DNA from: Paenibacillus ihumii
GTDB lineage: Bacteria; Bacillota; Bacilli; Paenibacillales; Paenibacillaceae
NCBI RefSeq assembly: GCF_001403875.1
Contig: NZ_LN884299.1
Location: 3,871,674-3,935,673, forward strand
Direction: 5' to 3'
DNA: 64,000 nt
Part shown: one piece after another, positions 26,139 to 33,878 of the stretch
Layout: the number at the start of each line of letters is the position of its first letter
How positions within the stretch are numbered: the stretch's first letter is position 1
Notes under the pieces: model-generated
Told to the model about the DNA's origin: nothing
Databases searched by the model: none
The model's input: the letters and a program-made list of their open reading frames with translations, nothing else
Made by a program: the position numbers and the translations under genes

Positions 26139-27524
26139 CTACGATTCCACTGAACCTTTACCATATGGAACAAAGAAAGTAAGAAGAAAACCACTCGCTG
26201 CAACGAGGGCTAGTGACCAAAACGCGGCTTGAATTCCTTGATGCATATTGATCGGAAAAGAGAATGAGCTATAATCTGCGGTAATTGTCACCAGGGTGAT
26301 GAGCAGTGCCCCGCCCATTGACATGCCCAATGTACGTATGGCCGTGGTCATCGGCGAAGCGTAATTCATCATCGAATTCGGCAAGCTCGCCATGGCAAAA
26401 GCAGTAATTGGGGTCATCATAAAACCGACCCCGGTCATAAGCAACGCATATAACCCTACCAACAGACCATACGGAGCGTGAATCGATAGCGCTATCGTTA
26501 ATAGAGCCGTTACGGCGGCTATCCCGAAGAAGCCGATCCGAATCAAATAGCGACCGCCATAACGGTCGTAGATTTTACCCGATACCACTCCGGACACCCC
26601 CATCAGCAATGCACCTGGGAGCAGCATTAGCCCCGATTCTCTAGGCAGTAGTCCCCTGACATTTTGTGCATATATCGGGAGCAGCAGTTCCACCCCGGCC
26701 ATCACAATGAACAGGACTACGCCTATAATCGATGCATAAGTAAATCTCGGGTAACGAAATACGTTGAAATCAAGCAAAGGGACGGCCAGTTTGAATTGGC
26801 GCTTCACAAACAGAAACGACAGTGCGAATCCCACGATAAGGAAGGTCAGCGCAAGCTGAATCCCTTTTCCCTGATCGCTAAGGATACTAAATCCATACAA
26901 CAGACTGCCGAAGCCCAAACTTGAATAAAGAATCGATCTCCAGTCCAATTTCGCTTTATGCGTATCCCAAACGTTTTCCAAGCAATAATAGGCGACAAAC
27001 AGGTTCGCGATCGCTATGGGCGCCACCCCATAGAATAAGATTCTCCAAGAATGATGTTGAATCACGAAGCCGGAAATCGTCGGCCCCAGTGCAGGGGCGA
27101 GTCCCACAATGAGACTGGCCAGTCCCATCGCTGCCCCGAGTTTTTCCTTTGGGAACACTAGGATAATCGTATTCAGGAACACCGGTACCAGCAATCCGGC
27201 GCCAATCCCCTGAATAATTCGTCCGCTTAGGATCAATGTGAAGTCGACGGAGAAGCCGGCAATTAGCGTCCCTGTCGTAAAGGCCCCAGCGGATGCGAAA
27301 AACAGGGTTCGCGTCGAGTATTTTCCGATCAGGAATCCCGTCACAGGGATGACAATTCCAGAAACCAGAAGATAGACGGTGATCAGCCATTGCGCCCGAT
27401 TGACCTGGATTCCAAGGTCAAGCATCATTTGTGGCAAAGCCGTGTTCAGCATGGTTTGCATGAGTTGTGCCAAAAAATTCGCGACGATTAGAGATGCGAC
27501 AATGATTACAGGTTTTCTTTTCAT
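26139..27524 (-). CDS. DHA2 family (EmrB/QacA-like) MFS drug transporter
   Basis: The start is the ATG at 27524, ten bases after GAGGA; the frame extends four codons to a TTG that overlaps this site. The 461-residue product has about 14 membrane helices. It shows the MFS motifs: NTALPQMMLDLGI and QWLITVYLLVSG (helix 1-2), GRIIQGIGAGLLVPV, and motif C GLAPALGPTISG in helix 5, diagnostic of drug:H+ antiporters. It probably exports lipophilic toxic compounds. The Rrf2 gene follows directly downstream, and an inverted repeat lies in its own promoter region. Confidence 0.9.
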   Translation of the reverse strand: MKRKPVIIVASLIVANFLAQLMQTMLNTALPQMMLDLGIQVNRAQWLITVYLLVSGIVIPVTGFLIGKYSTRTLFFASAGAFTTGTLIAGFSVDFTLILSGRIIQGIGAGLLVPVFLNTIILVFPKEKLGAAMGLASLIVGLAPALGPTISGFVIQHHSWRILFYGVAPIAIANLFVAYYCLENVWDTHKAKLDWRSILYSSLGFGSLLYGFSILSDQGKGIQLALTFLIVGFALSFLFVKRQFKLAVPLLDFNVFRYPRFTYASIIGVVLFIVMAGVELLLPIYAQNVRGLLPRESGLMLLPGALLMGVSGVVSGKIYDRYGGRYLIRIGFFGIAAVTALLTIALSIHAPYGLLVGLYALLMTGVGFMMTPITAFAMASLPNSMMNYASPMTTAIRTLGMSMGGALLITLVTITADYSSFSFPINMHQGIQAAFWSLALVAASGFLLTFFVPYGKGSVES

Positions 27525-27540
27525 AACGTTCCTCAATTTA

Positions 27541-27562
27541 CTACAGACACTCCAGTTTGTAG
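27541..27562. promoter_or_regulatory. Inverted repeat upstream of the efflux gene
   Basis: CTACAGACACTC is followed by CAGTTTGTAG, an imperfect palindrome (CTACA-n-AC, GT-n-TGTAG) 17 bp upstream of the efflux start codon. It is a candidate repressor site; which regulator binds it is unknown. Confidence 0.4.
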
Positions 27563-27602
27563 ATATTACAGATATTTTTTGTCCATTATATAGTTAAAGA
27601 AA

Positions 27603-28523
27603 TTACTTATGGGAAAATTCTTGGACACCGGTGTACATGCTCTGATCCTTCAACTGAATAAGCACCTTGCCAAAACGCCCACCCTGCTGGATGACAACCT
27701 TATCCGTCGGATAGGTCCGTTCCAAATAATTGGCTATGATTTTCCTGTTCTGGTCGTCCGCAGGCAAACCGAAGATTCTCAGCCATTCCATCACCTCCTG
27801 GAGCGCCGTGTCTCTAGGTACCTCTGTAGATTTCATTTCCCGGGTTACGAGCGACTGATAGGAATACCCTTTGAGATACAGTAAATGGAGCAAATAAGCC
27901 ATTTCCAAATGTTCCGTTTTCATGGGCTGATCAGTGACCAAAGGCCAAATCTCTTTTACCAGACTGTGCTCCCTGGAGCCGACAGACAGGCTGATATAGC
28001 AATACTGTCGTGCGCAGCTCAGCACTTTCTCCACACTCTCCCAGTCGGCAATAACCGGGCACATGGAGACAAATACGAAATCAAAGGCTTTTTCCCACCC
28101 CTTTGCTTGAATATCAATGTCTTCAAAAGGCTCAGCCACAATCTCTACATTCCCGTTCTTTAATCCCGTTATATTACTTTTCAAGAGCTCAACTAATGGA
28201 AGACTAGGCTCCACAGAAGTAACACTAGCCCCTCTCTCCGCAAACGGCACTGTAAATCCGCCTGAGGCCGCTCCAATGTCTAATATGGAGGTATCTTTAA
28301 ATGTCACACCCTGACTTTCCAGCCAATTCATTATCCGTTTTGTTCTTCGCCTGCCTTCTTCGCTAAACGCCTGCTCGTTAAATGACTTTGCCCTATGGTC
28401 AAAAGTATGTGCTGGATCAATTCCAACTTTTTTCATTTTGCTAATCGCTGTATCTGGATCCTTCTTCCAAGCTGCTTCCCAAACGGCATCATTAAAAAAA
28501 TCGTTCGTCATCATCCTCTTCAT
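27603..28523 (-). CDS. Class I SAM-dependent methyltransferase
   Basis: The natural start is one of three clustered ATG codons (28523, 28514, 28511); the frame runs open further upstream into a neighbouring terminator and gene, which is not credible as protein. The product of about 306 residues has the Rossmann SAM-binding motif ILDIGAASGGFTVPFAERGA, motif II acidic residue in VTSVEPSLPLV, and the post-motif FDFVFVSMCPVI. The C-terminal part is family-specific (AYLLHLLYLKGYSYQS). Substrate unknown; small-molecule methylation is typical. It lies between the thioredoxin-reductase-like gene and the efflux pump. Confidence 0.85.
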   Translation of the reverse strand: MKRMMTNDFFNDAVWEAAWKKDPDTAISKMKKVGIDPAHTFDHRAKSFNEQAFSEEGRRRTKRIMNWLESQGVTFKDTSILDIGAASGGFTVPFAERGASVTSVEPSLPLVELLKSNITGLKNGNVEIVAEPFEDIDIQAKGWEKAFDFVFVSMCPVIADWESVEKVLSCARQYCYISLSVGSREHSLVKEIWPLVTDQPMKTEHLEMAYLLHLLYLKGYSYQSLVTREMKSTEVPRDTALQEVMEWLRIFGLPADDQNRKIIANYLERTYPTDKVVIQQGGRFGKVLIQLKDQSMYTGVQEFSHK

Positions 28524-28563
28524 CCCTTTCTGTTTGATGCAGTCATTACACTTATGACTTTTG

Positions 28564-28607
28564 AAAAAAGTCCTTCTCTCTAAGAAACTTTTCCCCAAGA
28601 GAAGGAC
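28564..28607 (-). terminator. Terminator of the thioredoxin pair
   Basis: GTCCTTCTCT (28570-28579) pairs perfectly with AGAGAAGGAC (28598-28607), followed on the minus strand by six T residues. Confidence 0.85.
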
Positions 28608-28621
28608 ATGTCCACTTAGAG

Positions 28622-29524
28622 CTAAACGAAATCCTCTTCGGTCAGCTCCATGTTGATGCCAATCGCCGCTTTGCTTCCGCCTGCTGCGGCATAAATCAAC
28701 TGGGAAGGCATGACGTAAGCTGCATCCCCGGCGGCATACACACCTGGAACCGAGCTTTTGCCCCACTCATTTGTGGCGATACCGCCAAACTCATTTACCT
28801 CATAACCAAGCGAACCCTGAAAAGACGCCTTCGGTTTCCATTCCGGTGTAATGAATCCTCCCGTTCTCTCGATTCGCGTGCCATCTGCAAATTCCACCTG
28901 CCGCAATTTCCCCTCATGACCGATAAACATCGTTACTGCTTGTTCAACCACTTCGATGTTTCTGGATTTCAACAGTTGTTTTTGATCGTTGTCCAGAACC
29001 GCATGCCCATTTGTACAAACCACAAGATCTTTACTCCAGGTATAGAGCAGCTTGGCCATATGAAACACTCCAGAGTTCTCGGAAACAACAATTAGCGGCT
29101 GATCTCGAAGCTCCCAACCATCGCAGTAGGGACAACTGAACAAACTTGTTCCATAACAATCACGCAAACCTGGAATATCCGGGAAAATCTCCCTAAGTCC
29201 AGTGGTGATCAGTAATTTGCGTGCTTCAATCCGTTTTCCGGTTGACGCCACGGCGACGAACCTGTGATCAGTCCGGTGAATCTCGGTTACCTCCCAAGGT
29301 AAAAGTTCAACGGAGGGATACCCCAGAACCTCCTCATATGCAATACGCCTAAACTCGGCGGGTGTCACACCGTCTCTTGTTATAAATCCATGAGAGGCAT
29401 GTGTAACCGCATTTCGGGGCTGGCTGTTATCAAATAACGCAACACTGCGTCTGGCCCGCCCAAGTACCAGAGCCGCATTGAGTCCTGCCGGGCCTCCGCC
29501 GATAATAGCACAATCATAAATCAA
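28622..29524 (-). CDS. Thioredoxin reductase-like flavoprotein
   Basis: This 300-residue protein has an N-terminal FAD-binding Rossmann motif (IIGGGPAGLNAALVLGRARR), the redox-active CPYCDGWE, and the C-terminal FAD motif PGVYAAGDAAYV. It belongs to the low-molecular-weight thioredoxin reductase fold, in a branch often listed simply as NAD(P)/FAD-dependent oxidoreductase, whose members may reduce thioredoxin or other disulfides. A thioredoxin gene lies 24 bp upstream in the same transcript, which favours thioredoxin as partner. A paralogue sharing CPYCDGWELRDQ is encoded at 63012-63926. Confidence 0.88.
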   Translation of the reverse strand: MIYDCAIIGGGPAGLNAALVLGRARRSVALFDNSQPRNAVTHASHGFITRDGVTPAEFRRIAYEEVLGYPSVELLPWEVTEIHRTDHRFVAVASTGKRIEARKLLITTGLREIFPDIPGLRDCYGTSLFSCPYCDGWELRDQPLIVVSENSGVFHMAKLLYTWSKDLVVCTNGHAVLDNDQKQLLKSRNIEVVEQAVTMFIGHEGKLRQVEFADGTRIERTGGFITPEWKPKASFQGSLGYEVNEFGGIATNEWGKSSVPGVYAAGDAAYVMPSQLIYAAAGGSKAAIGINMELTEEDFV

Positions 29525-29548
29525 AAGAATCTCCCCTTTTTTGTTGAT

Positions 29549-29863
29549 TTATTTGGAGCCAACAAGCTGCTGCAGTTCACCTTTCGACAATATGCCTATT
29601 TCTTTATATAGAGGCTGTCCATCTTTGAATATAATGGTTGTCGGGATGCTCATAATCTGAAATTGTGAAGAGGTTACCGGATTTTCGTCTACATTAACTT
29701 TAACGACTTTAATGGAATCATTTGCTTCCCTTTCAAACTCCTCTAATACAGGTGCAAACATTCTGCATGGACCGCACCAAGCGGCCCAAAAATTCACTAC
29801 TGTTATACCTTCCGTTTGCACCATCTCATTAAAAGTAGAATCTTTCGCATGTTGAATAGCCAT
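29549..29863 (-). CDS. trxA: Thioredoxin
   Basis: This 104-residue cytoplasmic protein is a full-length thioredoxin with the active site WCGPC (C30, C33), buried Asp-type residues and the cis-proline loop SIPTTIIF. It reduces protein disulfides using electrons from a thioredoxin reductase, very likely the flavoprotein encoded just downstream. The pairing with an efflux pump, methyltransferase and Rrf2 regulators suggests a dedicated stress thioredoxin rather than the housekeeping one, although the sequence alone cannot decide this. AGGAA precedes the ATG. Confidence 0.93.
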   Translation of the reverse strand: MAIQHAKDSTFNEMVQTEGITVVNFWAAWCGPCRMFAPVLEEFEREANDSIKVVKVNVDENPVTSSQFQIMSIPTTIIFKDGQPLYKEIGILSKGELQQLVGSK

Positions 29864-29916
29864 CGTGATCTTCCTTTCGATTAAATATACTATGGATATA
29901 TAATATCTTTAATTTG

Positions 29917-30008
29917 TCATAAGATGGGTCTAGTAATCTTGTCCGGCGTTGTTGCCAGTAAATGGAACATCACCTCAAACGCATAATCAGTGGCTTGTGA
30001 GTTTTCAT
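29917..30008 (-). pseudogene. Stump of a second Rrf2 regulator gene
   Basis: An excellent GGAGGAG site precedes an ATG at 30008. In the +1 frame relative to that ATG the sequence reads SQATDYAFEVMFHLLATTPD then KITRPIL and stop, the typical Rrf2 N-terminus (compare MKFSKATNYALHTMLFLA at 26016). One base is missing after the second codon, and the DNA-binding domain is absent. The promoter block at 30032-30056 is conserved with the intact Rrf2 gene. Confidence 0.7.
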
Positions 30009-30031
30009 AGCACTCCTCCATTCGAATTAAA

Positions 30032-30056
30032 GACTTCATGTATCTATGATAACTTT
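30032..30056 (-). promoter_or_regulatory. Conserved promoter/operator block of the Rrf2 relic
   Basis: GACTTCATGTATCTATGATA followed by ACTTT, 24 bp upstream of the relic's ATG, matches 19 of 25 positions of the block in front of the intact Rrf2 gene. It may still drive the thioredoxin genes just downstream. Confidence 0.5.
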
Positions 30057-30208
30057 GTTTTGGATAAGATGCAAGTCAGTCCCAAGAAAATTTAGCCAAA
30101 CCCAGGCCAGTTGTATTCTTTTGGCCTGTGATCGAGCCAACAACAGCGGACAGGCCAGGGTGTTTTGCATCATCCTAGTCTGCCGCTGTTGCTCTTATCG
30201 GATCGGTA

Positions 30209-30979
30209 TTAGTTTTCGTCAAAATGGATCGGCGCAATGCCTTCCGCTCGCCACACCGTGCCTCTTTTCTCGTACTCGAATAACTGTTCTACAGCATTTG
30301 CGATTTGAGGACCTAACTCACGATCAACCAAATACAAGGCCACATCAAGACCCGAAGTCACGCCTCCCCCGCTTACGAAGCGAGGACCATCTTCAACGAC
30401 TCTTGCTTCAATCGGAATTGCACCGAGAGCTCCTAACGCTTCCATGCCTATTTGATTGGTAACCGCATGTCTATCTTTCAACAAACCTCCCATCGCAGGC
30501 AGCAGTGTACCACCGCATACTGTAGCTACAATAACTTCCTCATTGTTAAAAGCTTGTTTCAATTTCTCCGACAAGCCCGTCATCATGGCCTTCTTTAAAA
30601 TATTCGGAATGGTATCTTCCGAATTTCCTGCTGGCTTGCCCGAAGCCCCGGGCACCAAAATGATTCCAGGACGCTTGGGGTCTAATGCAGCTTGCGCTTC
30701 GAGAGCCGGCCCGTTCAGACCGCTCGGGACAGAACGCTTGCCTTCCGCGGAAACCAATTCCACAGTAACTGCTCCGTTTGAGTACATTCCCGCAGCAGCA
30801 AATACTTCGTATGGTGCTAATGCGTCCAGCAGATCGAAACCATCGAACAAGACGATTTGAACATGCATCCTTTTGTCTTTGAATGGATCATTATTTTTTT
30901 TTGAATTCGCACTTGCTGCAGAGGTAACTAGACATAGAACTAGTACAAACGACATGAGTACTCCTATAATTTTTTTCAT
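30209..30979 (-). CDS. Exported DJ-1/PfpI family protein
   Basis: This 256-residue protein has a signal peptide (MKKIIGVLMSFVLVLCLVTS, cleavage near ASA) and a DJ-1/PfpI domain. The nucleophile elbow is ATVCGGTLLPA, where Cys is the expected reactive residue, and the domain also has IVLFDGFDLLDALAPYEVF at its start. The closest characterised relatives are isonitrile hydratase-like and transcription-regulator-like PfpI proteins (GGGVTSGLDVALYLV). Secretion is unusual for the family. Its start overlaps the stop of the DUF2306 gene (ATGA), and a longer paralogue without signal peptide is the first PfpI gene of the operon. Confidence 0.85.
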   Translation of the reverse strand: MKKIIGVLMSFVLVLCLVTSAASANSKKNNDPFKDKRMHVQIVLFDGFDLLDALAPYEVFAAAGMYSNGAVTVELVSAEGKRSVPSGLNGPALEAQAALDPKRPGIILVPGASGKPAGNSEDTIPNILKKAMMTGLSEKLKQAFNNEEVIVATVCGGTLLPAMGGLLKDRHAVTNQIGMEALGALGAIPIEARVVEDGPRFVSGGGVTSGLDVALYLVDRELGPQIANAVEQLFEYEKRGTVWRAEGIAPIHFDEN

Positions 30980-31629
30980 CCTACCACTGCCTTTCTGGAT
31001 CGATTGATATTTCTGATAATGATGTTAGGAATGATCAACAGCAGCACAATAGAGCCGTAAACCCCTATTGTATAGCTGGTAGCGTAGTTGAGACCAAATC
31101 CCTGATAAAAAAGGGAGGTGATGAGATGAATTGTCATGTTCGTAAAACAAAAGGCGTAACTTCGGATCATCCAGTTCCGGTGCCGAATGATGCGTTTCTT
31201 TTTGATTTGTACAAGCGCCGTAATGGTGATAAACAGCCATATTAGATTAAGAGCGTTGAACCCCATACTGCTTATTTTTCCTCCGGTAGCATAAGGAGCC
31301 ATATATCCGGAAGTAATCACGACAAGAAGGACGGATACTAAATAAACGTAGCCGTTTATACGGTGGAACTTGCGGCTTTTTTCAAGGACGCGGTTGGAGA
31401 AGTTGAGCAACCCTGTCGCCATGGCGATGCAGGCAAACGCAACATGAACGTGCATAACGTTGATCCAGACCGGAAGATTAAGTTCGCGCTTCAGGCCGAT
31501 TTTATGGCTTATAAACGCCTTTGCTTCGGGATCGATAATAAAATTGGCCACCAAAGCGTAAAGGATAAATAGAATACTGATGCAGGCCAATAAGCCGTAT
31601 GATATTTTCCACTCCTTCATGCGATCCAT
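30976..31629 (-). CDS. DUF2306 family membrane protein
   Basis: This 217-residue protein has about six membrane helices and fits the DUF2306 family. Conserved histidines occur in MHVHVAFACIAMATG, in RKFHRINGYVYL and in RHRNWMIRSYAFCFTNMTIH. These conserved histidines and arginines inside or next to helices resemble those of haem or quinone-binding membrane proteins, but the family has no firmly known function. It is encoded between two DJ-1/PfpI genes in one operon. Confidence 0.85.
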   Translation of the reverse strand: MDRMKEWKISYGLLACISILFILYALVANFIIDPEAKAFISHKIGLKRELNLPVWINVMHVHVAFACIAMATGLLNFSNRVLEKSRKFHRINGYVYLVSVLLVVITSGYMAPYATGGKISSMGFNALNLIWLFITITALVQIKKKRIIRHRNWMIRSYAFCFTNMTIHLITSLFYQGFGLNYATSYTIGVYGSIVLLLIIPNIIIRNINRSRKAVVG

Positions 31630-31663
31630 CCCCTCATTTTAATTGCCAAATCGCATTTATGGG

Positions 31664-32695
31664 TTAGGTAACACGCTTGCCTGTTAATTTGGATGCAGGC
31701 AGTATGCCGGCCCTGGCGAATCCAATCATGTCATCTCCACGCACGGTAACTTCGAATTTTAGATTTAACCGCATAGGTTTCGTGACGCGCAGCGACCAGG
31801 TGAGCTTATTGTCCTGAAGTAAGGGATTTATAAACTCGACCGTCTCATCCCCTTGTGTAGCCTGGCCTTGGACCAACCCATTCCTTATGGAAATGGAGAG
31901 CTTGACCTCCAGTTTTCCAACAGGCGTAGCAATTGTTGTATCCCAATCCCCGTCGAAGTCAGATTCTCCGGGTAATTTTATATCCGGGGTATCATAAATC
32001 ATCCCCATATTGTTCGTCGCGTTCGTTTCTTCGTCGGTCTCTGCCTTGTGAGAGCCAGGCGCCCTTCCTTCTTCCCGCCAGACCGTTCCTCTCCGTTCGT
32101 ATTCGAACAGTTGCTCTACCGCGTGCGCGATGCGCGGTCCAAGCTCGCGTTCCACCAGATACAGCGCTACATCGAGTCCCGAAGTAACGCCGCCACCAGT
32201 GACCAGGTTGCCGCTATCCACTACGCGTGCAGGAACGGGAATGGCTCCGGTTGCTCCAAGTACATCCATGCCCAGATGATGCGTTACCGCTGGTCTGCCC
32301 TCCAAGAGCCCTCCCATGGCCAGTAACAGGGAACCGCCGCAAACCGTGGCAACGATGATGTCATTTTGCCCGAGTGCTTGCTCAATCATTTCAACCAATT
32401 CGGTATTCAGTGCCCGCGACAGAATGGCTGGGGGCGAATTCGGCCCATCTCCTTCGACGTCGCCCGACGCGCCAGGTACAAGAATGATGCCTGTTCGTTC
32501 CGGGTTCAGTCTGCCACTCGCTTCAATTTTTAACCCGTTGATGCCGCTGGTGACGGATCTCGGCCCTTCAGCGGTAACGAATTCTACGCTTAACGCGTGT
32601 TCAGCATACATTGCCGCGGCACAAAAAACTTCGTAAGGTGCAATGGCATCCAGAAGGTCAAAGCCATCAAAAAGCACGACTTGAACCGTTAACAT
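31664..32695 (-). CDS. DJ-1/PfpI protein with C-terminal extension
   Basis: The first 200 residues are a DJ-1/PfpI domain (VVLFDGFDLLDAIAPYEVF, nucleophile elbow ATVCGGSLLLA, GGGVTSGLDVALYLVERELG), close to the exported paralogue two genes downstream. A second region of about 125 residues follows, beginning near DFDGDWDTTIATPVGKLEVK and containing GLVQGQATQG and FINPLLQDNKLTWSL. That region resembles small beta-barrel domains found in other oxidoreductase-linked proteins, used for ligand binding; I cannot name it with certainty. There is no signal peptide, so this copy acts in the cytoplasm. AGGAGG lies before the ATG. Confidence 0.85.
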   Translation of the reverse strand: MLTVQVVLFDGFDLLDAIAPYEVFCAAAMYAEHALSVEFVTAEGPRSVTSGINGLKIEASGRLNPERTGIILVPGASGDVEGDGPNSPPAILSRALNTELVEMIEQALGQNDIIVATVCGGSLLLAMGGLLEGRPAVTHHLGMDVLGATGAIPVPARVVDSGNLVTGGGVTSGLDVALYLVERELGPRIAHAVEQLFEYERRGTVWREEGRAPGSHKAETDEETNATNNMGMIYDTPDIKLPGESDFDGDWDTTIATPVGKLEVKLSISIRNGLVQGQATQGDETVEFINPLLQDNKLTWSLRVTKPMRLNLKFEVTVRGDDMIGFARAGILPASKLTGKRVT

Positions 32696-32763
32696 CCATA
32701 AACCTCCTCATATTCAAAGTCAATAGATTGATCCTCGAACCTGCGGATCGTATCAGGGAAAAG

Positions 32764-32979
32764 TTATTTTGTCAGAAGATCCTTCAGCCTGTGATATTCC
32801 TTCTCGTCGATTTCACCACTCGCCATCCGACCTTTTAGAATCAATGCGATGTCACGGTCTTTTGGATTGGAATCTCTGTAGCGATGACGAATCAGATAAA
32901 TTCGAATTGCGACAAAAGAAAAAAGCGTAAGACAAAATAGAGCACCGAATGGAAAAAATGAGAAACTTCCGTATTCCAA
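32764..32979 (-). CDS. Small membrane protein with SHOCT motif
   Basis: One N-terminal membrane helix (FFPFGALFCLTLFSFVAIRI) is followed by a SHOCT-type tail (ALILKGRMASGEIDEKEYHR), a short domain thought to mediate oligomerisation. A TTG at 32979 lies nine bases after AAGGAGG and gives 71 residues; the upstream in-frame TTG at 32988 touches the ribosome binding site and is less likely. It may be the first gene of the DJ-1/DUF2306 operon. Confidence 0.75.
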   Translation of the reverse strand: MEYGSFSFFPFGALFCLTLFSFVAIRIYLIRHRYRDSNPKDRDIALILKGRMASGEIDEKEYHRLKDLLTK

Positions 32980-33190
32980 GTTTGTCAACCTCCTTCATCC
33001 GTTTTTGCGTAGAACGGGCCCTAACTCGCGATATTTGCTGTCCGACTCGGCAAGAAGTATCGTAACAAACGAGTATCTCAAATGAAGTTGTATAAAGGTC
33101 ACAAAACAATAAACAAATCATCACAAATTAGGTGGTTCTGTTTGTTGCATGGGGTTAAATGATAAACTAGTTTTCAAAGGTGGGATATTC

Positions 33191-33877
33191 ATGAGTGAAA
33201 TCAGTACCATACTGGTTGTAGACGATGATCAAAGCATTGTTGAACTATTGAGCGACTTTTTAGAGTATGAAAATTATCGCGTTATAACCGCTTGCGATTC
33301 TGTTCAAGCTTGGACATTGTTTGAGCAGAATTCCATTCATTGTATTGTTCTTGACATCATGATGCCGGGTCAAAACGGGTTTGAGTTATGTCGCCGGATT
33401 CGGGAGAAGAGTAACGTTCCGATCCTTTTCTTGAGCGCACGCAGCGACGATGTGGACAAGATTCGCGGCCTGACGCTCGGCGGCGATGATTATATTGTCA
33501 AAACCGCTTCACCCGGTGAAATTGTAGCCAGGATAAAAGCTGTACTACGACGTTCTGTTTCCCAACTGCAAATGAGTGAGAGAATCTTGGATTTTGGCCG
33601 CATCAAGCTAAATCTATCCACAAGAGAAGTATTCGTGGATGGGAAGAGTGTAGTGCTCACCCCGAGGGAATATGAATTATTGCGATTATTTGCCGAACAC
33701 CCCAGGCATGTTTTTTCATATGAACAGATACTTTCGAAATTTTGGAATGGGGTAGGTGACAGGCATACGATTCGGGTGCACATCGGTCGACTTCGCGAGA
33801 AAATTGAATCCGATCCGAACCATCCTCAATACCTAGTCAACGTATGGGGAATAGGGTATCGCTTCGAGGGAGGTTAA
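33191..33877 (+). CDS. OmpR-family response regulator
   Basis: The ATG at 33191 follows AAAGGTGGG, and the product then starts with the normal receiver sequence MSEISTILVVDDDQSIVELL; the in-frame ATG at 33149 adds an unlikely leader. The 228-residue protein has a receiver domain with phospho-acceptor in VLDIMMPG, conserved Lys in IVKTASPGE (the usual Pro after Lys is replaced by Thr), and a winged-helix effector domain (LTPREYELLRLFAEHPRHVF). The kinase gene follows after one base. It is divergent from the SHOCT/DJ-1 operon, a candidate target. Confidence 0.92.
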   Translation: MSEISTILVVDDDQSIVELLSDFLEYENYRVITACDSVQAWTLFEQNSIHCIVLDIMMPGQNGFELCRRIREKSNVPILFLSARSDDVDKIRGLTLGGDDYIVKTASPGEIVARIKAVLRRSVSQLQMSERILDFGRIKLNLSTREVFVDGKSVVLTPREYELLRLFAEHPRHVFSYEQILSKFWNGVGDRHTIRVHIGRLREKIESDPNHPQYLVNVWGIGYRFEGG

Positions 33878-33878
33878 G

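Noticed and set aside
27603..28766. Long methyltransferase frame starting at 28766
   Set aside because: The extra N-terminal 80 residues overlap a terminator and the 3' end of the neighbouring gene, are arginine/cysteine-rich and have no ribosome binding site. The cluster of ATG codons at 28511-28523 is the credible start.
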